A stretch of 9,073 nucleotides of DNA from a bacterium (lineage in GTDB: Bacteria > Patescibacteriota > Gracilibacteria > JAUYGZ01), in the NCBI GenBank assembly GCA_030699855.1, contig JAUYKR010000049.1, positions 1 to 9,073 on the forward strand, read 5' to 3'. Below the pieces are notes generated by a model. It ran no database searches and had not been told where the DNA came from. It was given only the letters and a program-made list of their open reading frames with translations. The first letter of the stretch is position 1, and the number at the start of each line of letters is the position of its first letter. This document shows positions 7,511 to 9,073 of the stretch, one piece after another. A program made the position numbers and the translations under genes.

Positions 7511-7535
7511 AAAACGTAAAATAATTTTACATTTT
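7511..7535. promoter_or_regulatory. Palindrome, probable antitoxin operator
   Basis: GTAAAATAATTTTAC (7516-7530) is a perfect inverted repeat with 7 bp arms around one A. Outside it, after one mismatched pair, AAAA (7511-7514) pairs with TTTT (7532-7535), giving 11 of 12 pairs. It covers the expected transcription start of the toxin-antitoxin operon. AbrB/MazE-family antitoxins are known to repress their own promoters through palindromes, so an operator is the likely reading. An RNA hairpin hiding the start region is the alternative. Confidence 0.55.
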
Positions 7536-7547
7536 TGTTTGTTTTCC

Positions 7548-7814
7548 ATGACCTACCTTGTCACCGTATCTCCCAAAGGGCAGATCACCATACCCGTGGC
7601 CGAAAGAAGGAAACTGCGCTTCAAGAAATACTTACTACAAGTTAAAGGCAGCACCCTTACTCTGAAGCCAGCTGAGGTCAAGATAGCGAAAGAATCAAAA
7701 GATGATTTGAGGGATTTCAATCTCCTGAGCTTATCAAGCATGGATTTCTGGAATAATAAAGAGGACGATGTTTATCAAGAGTTCTATTCTAAACCAGTGA
7801 ATCAACTATCATGA
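7548..7814 (+). CDS. AbrB/MazE-type (SpoVT/AbrB fold) antitoxin and autorepressor
   Basis: This 88-residue protein has the AbrB signature at its N-terminus: VTVSPKGQITIPVAERRKL, then strands ending near LTLKPAEV at residue 41, which make the swapped-hairpin DNA-binding dimer. The C-terminal half is acidic and aromatic, with a DFWNNKEDDVYQEFY motif, the usual kind of flexible tail that wraps and inhibits the toxin. I chose the ATG at 7548; a TTG three codons upstream (7539) is possible, and neither has a Shine-Dalgarno. Its TGA overlaps the toxin ATG as ATGA, so the two are translationally coupled. It should neutralise the PemK-like toxin and, with it, repress the promoter at 7481-7509, probably at the palindrome 7511-7535. 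Confidence 0.88.
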   Translation: MTYLVTVSPKGQITIPVAERRKLRFKKYLLQVKGSTLTLKPAEVKIAKESKDDLRDFNLLSLSSMDFWNNKEDDVYQEFYSKPVNQLS

Positions 7815-8146
7815 ATCCGATTACACAAGGAGCCGTAGTGATTGTTCCCTTCCCTCACTCAGATCTTTCGACACCCAAAGTGCGACCAGCAATTGTCATC
7901 TCTAATAAAAATCTAAAAGGAGATGATGTTCTTCTTGTTGGCCTTTCGAGCAAGAAAGGTGGAACTCAATCGATTCGCGTCTCCGAGAATGACCTCAGCA
8001 AGGGCAAGTTACCCCTCACTTCCTACGCCAAAACGGGTAAAATAACCTATATTCACAAAAAACTCATCAGGCAAGTTGTCGCCTACCTCAGACCAGAAAA
8101 ACTTCACGAAATGATAGCTTCCGTGTGGAGTATCATAAAAAAATAG
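7811..8146 (+). CDS. PemK/MazF-family endoribonuclease toxin
   Basis: This 111-residue protein matches the PemK-like (CcdB/MazF fold) family at normal length. The N-terminus QGAVVIVPFPHSDLSTPKVRPAIVIS fits the family pattern G-x-V-x-x-x-x-F-P-x-(S/T)-D-L, then K-x-R-P-A-(V/I/L)-(V/I/L)-(I/L)-S. The conserved Arg-Pro (RPA) normally helps form the RNA-cleaving site. The later segment SYAKTGKITYIHKKLI corresponds to the family S-x-x-(R/K)-x-x-K-I-x-T/x-x-K-x-L-I strand, and a final helix (RPEKLHEMIASVWSIIKK) completes the fold. Family members cleave mRNA and stop translation. The start is set by the 4-base ATGA overlap with the antitoxin, the usual antitoxin-first order. The gene ends 44 bp from the convergent PIN gene. 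Confidence 0.9.
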   Translation: MNPITQGAVVIVPFPHSDLSTPKVRPAIVISNKNLKGDDVLLVGLSSKKGGTQSIRVSENDLSKGKLPLTSYAKTGKITYIHKKLIRQVVAYLRPEKLHEMIASVWSIIKK

Positions 8147-8190
8147 CCCCTCCAAACACGGGTGATCACAATCGGCCCTTTTTCAGCCCC

Positions 8191-8622
8191 TCAACTCAGC
8201 TCATCCAAAAACTCCCTTGGGGTAAGGCAAGGCATAAGCTTTTTTCCCTCTCGAACAAGCTGTTCATCCCAGCTGATGAGCATCGCTCCTTTTTCATAAG
8301 CCTTGAGCAGAACCAGAAGATCTGATGTTTTTAGTTTAACTTTCTTGCTCGCCTCAAAAACCAGTCGCTGCGGAGCAAGGCCAATATCTTCAACTTCACC
8401 AGAAACAGCTCGGGCATAAAAGCGGGAAACATATCGGGCGGTGACAGAATCATTTCTCCTCAAAAGCACATTCAGAACTTCCAAAATCACTAAACGAAAT
8501 CCCACGATCTCAAGACTCGGATCATTCTTTAAAATCATGCAAAAGTCCCAGCTGATGGAACTGCGCTTTTCATCGTTCAGAAAAGCGGAAACATAGACAC
8601 TGGAATCAACTAGGATTTTCAT
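8191..8622 (-). CDS. PIN-domain ribonuclease toxin (VapC-like)
   Basis: This 143-residue protein has PIN-fold length and order. The acidic metal-binding residues fall where expected: Asp6 in ILVDSSVYVSAFL after the first strand, Glu48 in RLVILEVLNVLLRR, Asp101 in LKTSDLLVLLKA, and Asp119 in LISWDEQLV. Such enzymes are Mg/Mn-dependent RNases, usually cutting tRNA or rRNA as toxins. The ATG at 8622 overlaps the antitoxin TAA by one base (TAATG), which gives tight coupling. The protein ends in TGA only 44 bp from the opposing PemK gene, and I see no convincing terminator in the gap. Its RNA target cannot be read from sequence. All four acidic residues are present, so it is probably active. Confidence 0.87.
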   Translation of the reverse strand: MKILVDSSVYVSAFLNDEKRSSISWDFCMILKNDPSLEIVGFRLVILEVLNVLLRRNDSVTARYVSRFYARAVSGEVEDIGLAPQRLVFEASKKVKLKTSDLLVLLKAYEKGAMLISWDEQLVREGKKLMPCLTPREFLDELS

Positions 8623-8867
8623 TAATCACGCTCATTACGAACCAACGCGACCGCGTCACAAGGGGTCTTGTTCTTCATCATCTTCCGGATTTTGGCCAAT
8701 TCCTTCATCATATCCCACTTCCTTCCCCCCTTAAAGGGCCTTCGCGGAACAATGTCGGCAATGGGCTGAGAATTGTAAATCCAAACAAAGGACTGTCCTT
8801 CCAGGACACGATCCTTGATTTCTTTCATATTCAAGCGCAGTTCTTTGGCGCTTACGGTCTGATCCAC
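8622..8867 (-). CDS. Phd/YefM-type antitoxin of the PIN toxin
   Basis: This 81-residue protein starts at GTG 8867, the only usable start: a TGA closes the frame upstream and no ATG intervenes. The N-terminus (DQTVSAKELRLNMKEIKDRVLEGQSFVWIY then PIADIVP) is the Phd/YefM DNA-binding fold, with its TVSAxELR opening and final Pro-(I/V)-A-x-(I/V)-V-P. The C-terminal half is basic and Met/Lys-rich (KIRKMMKNK) and should bind the toxin. The GTG is only a few bases from the expected transcription start, so the message may be leaderless. It should repress its own promoter. Phd-type antitoxins with PIN toxins are a known mixed pairing. Confidence 0.85.
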   Translation of the reverse strand: MDQTVSAKELRLNMKEIKDRVLEGQSFVWIYNSQPIADIVPRRPFKGGRKWDMMKELAKIRKMMKNKTPCDAVALVRNERD

Positions 8868-8877
8868 GGTAAATGGA

Positions 8878-8907
8878 ATTATATCTAAAGTTCACTTTTA
8901 GTTTACT
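8878..8907 (-). promoter_or_regulatory. Promoter and candidate operator of the Phd/PIN operon
   Basis: The -10 is a perfect TATAAT (8878-8883), read on the minus strand. The hexamer 17 bp upstream, GTAAAC (8901-8906), is a poor -35. Over and beside it lie two tandem 8-mers, AGTAAACT (8900-8907) and AGTGAACT (8889-8896), 11 bp apart. Each is a small inverted repeat AGTnnACT. A weak -35 covered by tandem sites one helical turn apart fits a Phd-type autoregulated operator. The expected start is about 8870, almost at the GTG. Confidence 0.5.
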
Positions 8908-8936
8908 CTTTTCGGAAGCCAAGCACAACACAAAAA

Positions 8937-9073
8937 TCAAAATCTGCTTTTTTTAAGCTCATTGATAATCTTTTTGTTCGCCGGTAAAAACTGCTTGGGA
9001 TCGAGCGCGTTTTGATCGAGCCAAAATACTTCTTGCCCTTCTAAACCCTCCATCACTTCTGAACTGGAGTGAT
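8937..9073 (-). CDS. 3' end of an unidentified gene (start beyond right edge)
   Basis: One minus-strand frame is open from the right edge to a TGA at 8937-8939, giving 44 residues ending in LPANKKIINELKKSRF. The other two minus frames contain stops. Composition looks coding: an acidic, aromatic stretch (GQEVFWLDQNALDP) then a basic helical tail. An internal ATG at residue 7 is possible but has no Shine-Dalgarno. The W-x-D-x-x-x-L-D-P, then F-L-P-A-N, then a helix resembles the C-terminal ends of some Nudix hydrolases, but that is only a guess. It lies on the same strand as the Phd/PIN operon, 69 bp upstream of it. Confidence 0.45.
   Translation of the reverse strand, partial: HSSSEVMEGLEGQEVFWLDQNALDPKQFLPANKKIINELKKSRF

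Noticed and set aside
7539..7547. TTG start three codons upstream of the AbrB ATG
   Set aside because: There is no Shine-Dalgarno for either start, and the ATG gives the normal AbrB N-terminus; the extra residues add nothing.
8147..8190. Possible terminator between the convergent toxins (GGG...GCCC then TTTTT, with GTGATCAC inside)
   Set aside because: The stem would be only three or four pairs, and the internal palindrome has no loop room; not convincing as a hairpin terminator.
1..9073. TGA recoded as Gly (code 25)
   Set aside because: TGA ends the AbrB, PIN and right-edge frames at sensible family lengths, and no gene frame contains an internal TGA.
1..9073. tRNA, rRNA, CRISPR array or insertion sequence
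   Set aside because: I saw no cloverleaf, no regularly spaced DNA repeats, and no transposase or terminal inverted repeats; the repeats present are protein-coding duplications.

Overview
The window looks bacterial. Genes are compact, often overlap by 1-4 bases, and have sigma70-type promoters. TGA acts as a stop (ends of the genes at 7812-7814, 8191-8193 and 8937-8939), so TGA-recoding lineages such as Gracilibacteria are unlikely. None of the starts has a clear Shine-Dalgarno sequence. Giant multidomain, cysteine-rich secreted proteins beside small toxin-antitoxin cassettes fit Candidate Phyla Radiation bacteria such as Peregrinibacteria or Peribacteria, but that assignment is inference: no phylogenetic marker gene is present.

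Left four fifths (1-7446, minus strand): a two-gene operon for extracellular proteins. A good promoter (TTGCGA, 17 bp, TATAAT) lies 24 bp or less from the start of a 1974-residue secreted protein. In order, that protein has a signal peptide, a Cys-containing beta-rich region, two Ig/cadherin-like domains, a helical region stapled by many cysteine pairs, a long Q/E/R-rich coiled coil, a Gly/Pro/Thr linker of about 165 residues, two Cys-closed helical hairpins, and two copies of a roughly 160-residue six-cysteine helical module. Twelve bases after its TAA, in the same reading frame, starts a second gene that runs off the left edge. It encodes a membrane-anchored or secreted protein with two eight-cysteine modules, each made of four C-x6/7-C loops. 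This second ORF has no stop in the window and is easily missed. I recognise no named family for the Cys-rich parts. The pair is the best candidate here for an undescribed system, probably a cell-surface structure or adhesin-like complex stabilised by disulfides.

Middle (7394-7547): a divergent control region with the minus-strand promoter above, a plus-strand extended -10 promoter (TTGAAC, 17 bp, TAAAGT), and a near-perfect palindrome at the expected plus-strand transcription start.

Right fifth (7548-9073): two toxin-antitoxin modules facing each other. On the plus strand an AbrB/MazE-type antitoxin overlaps a PemK/MazF-family endoribonuclease toxin by ATGA. On the minus strand a Phd/YefM-type antitoxin overlaps a PIN-domain (VapC-like) RNase toxin by TAATG. 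Each module has its own promoter with repeats that look like autoregulatory operators. The 3' end of an unidentified gene enters from the right edge on the minus strand.
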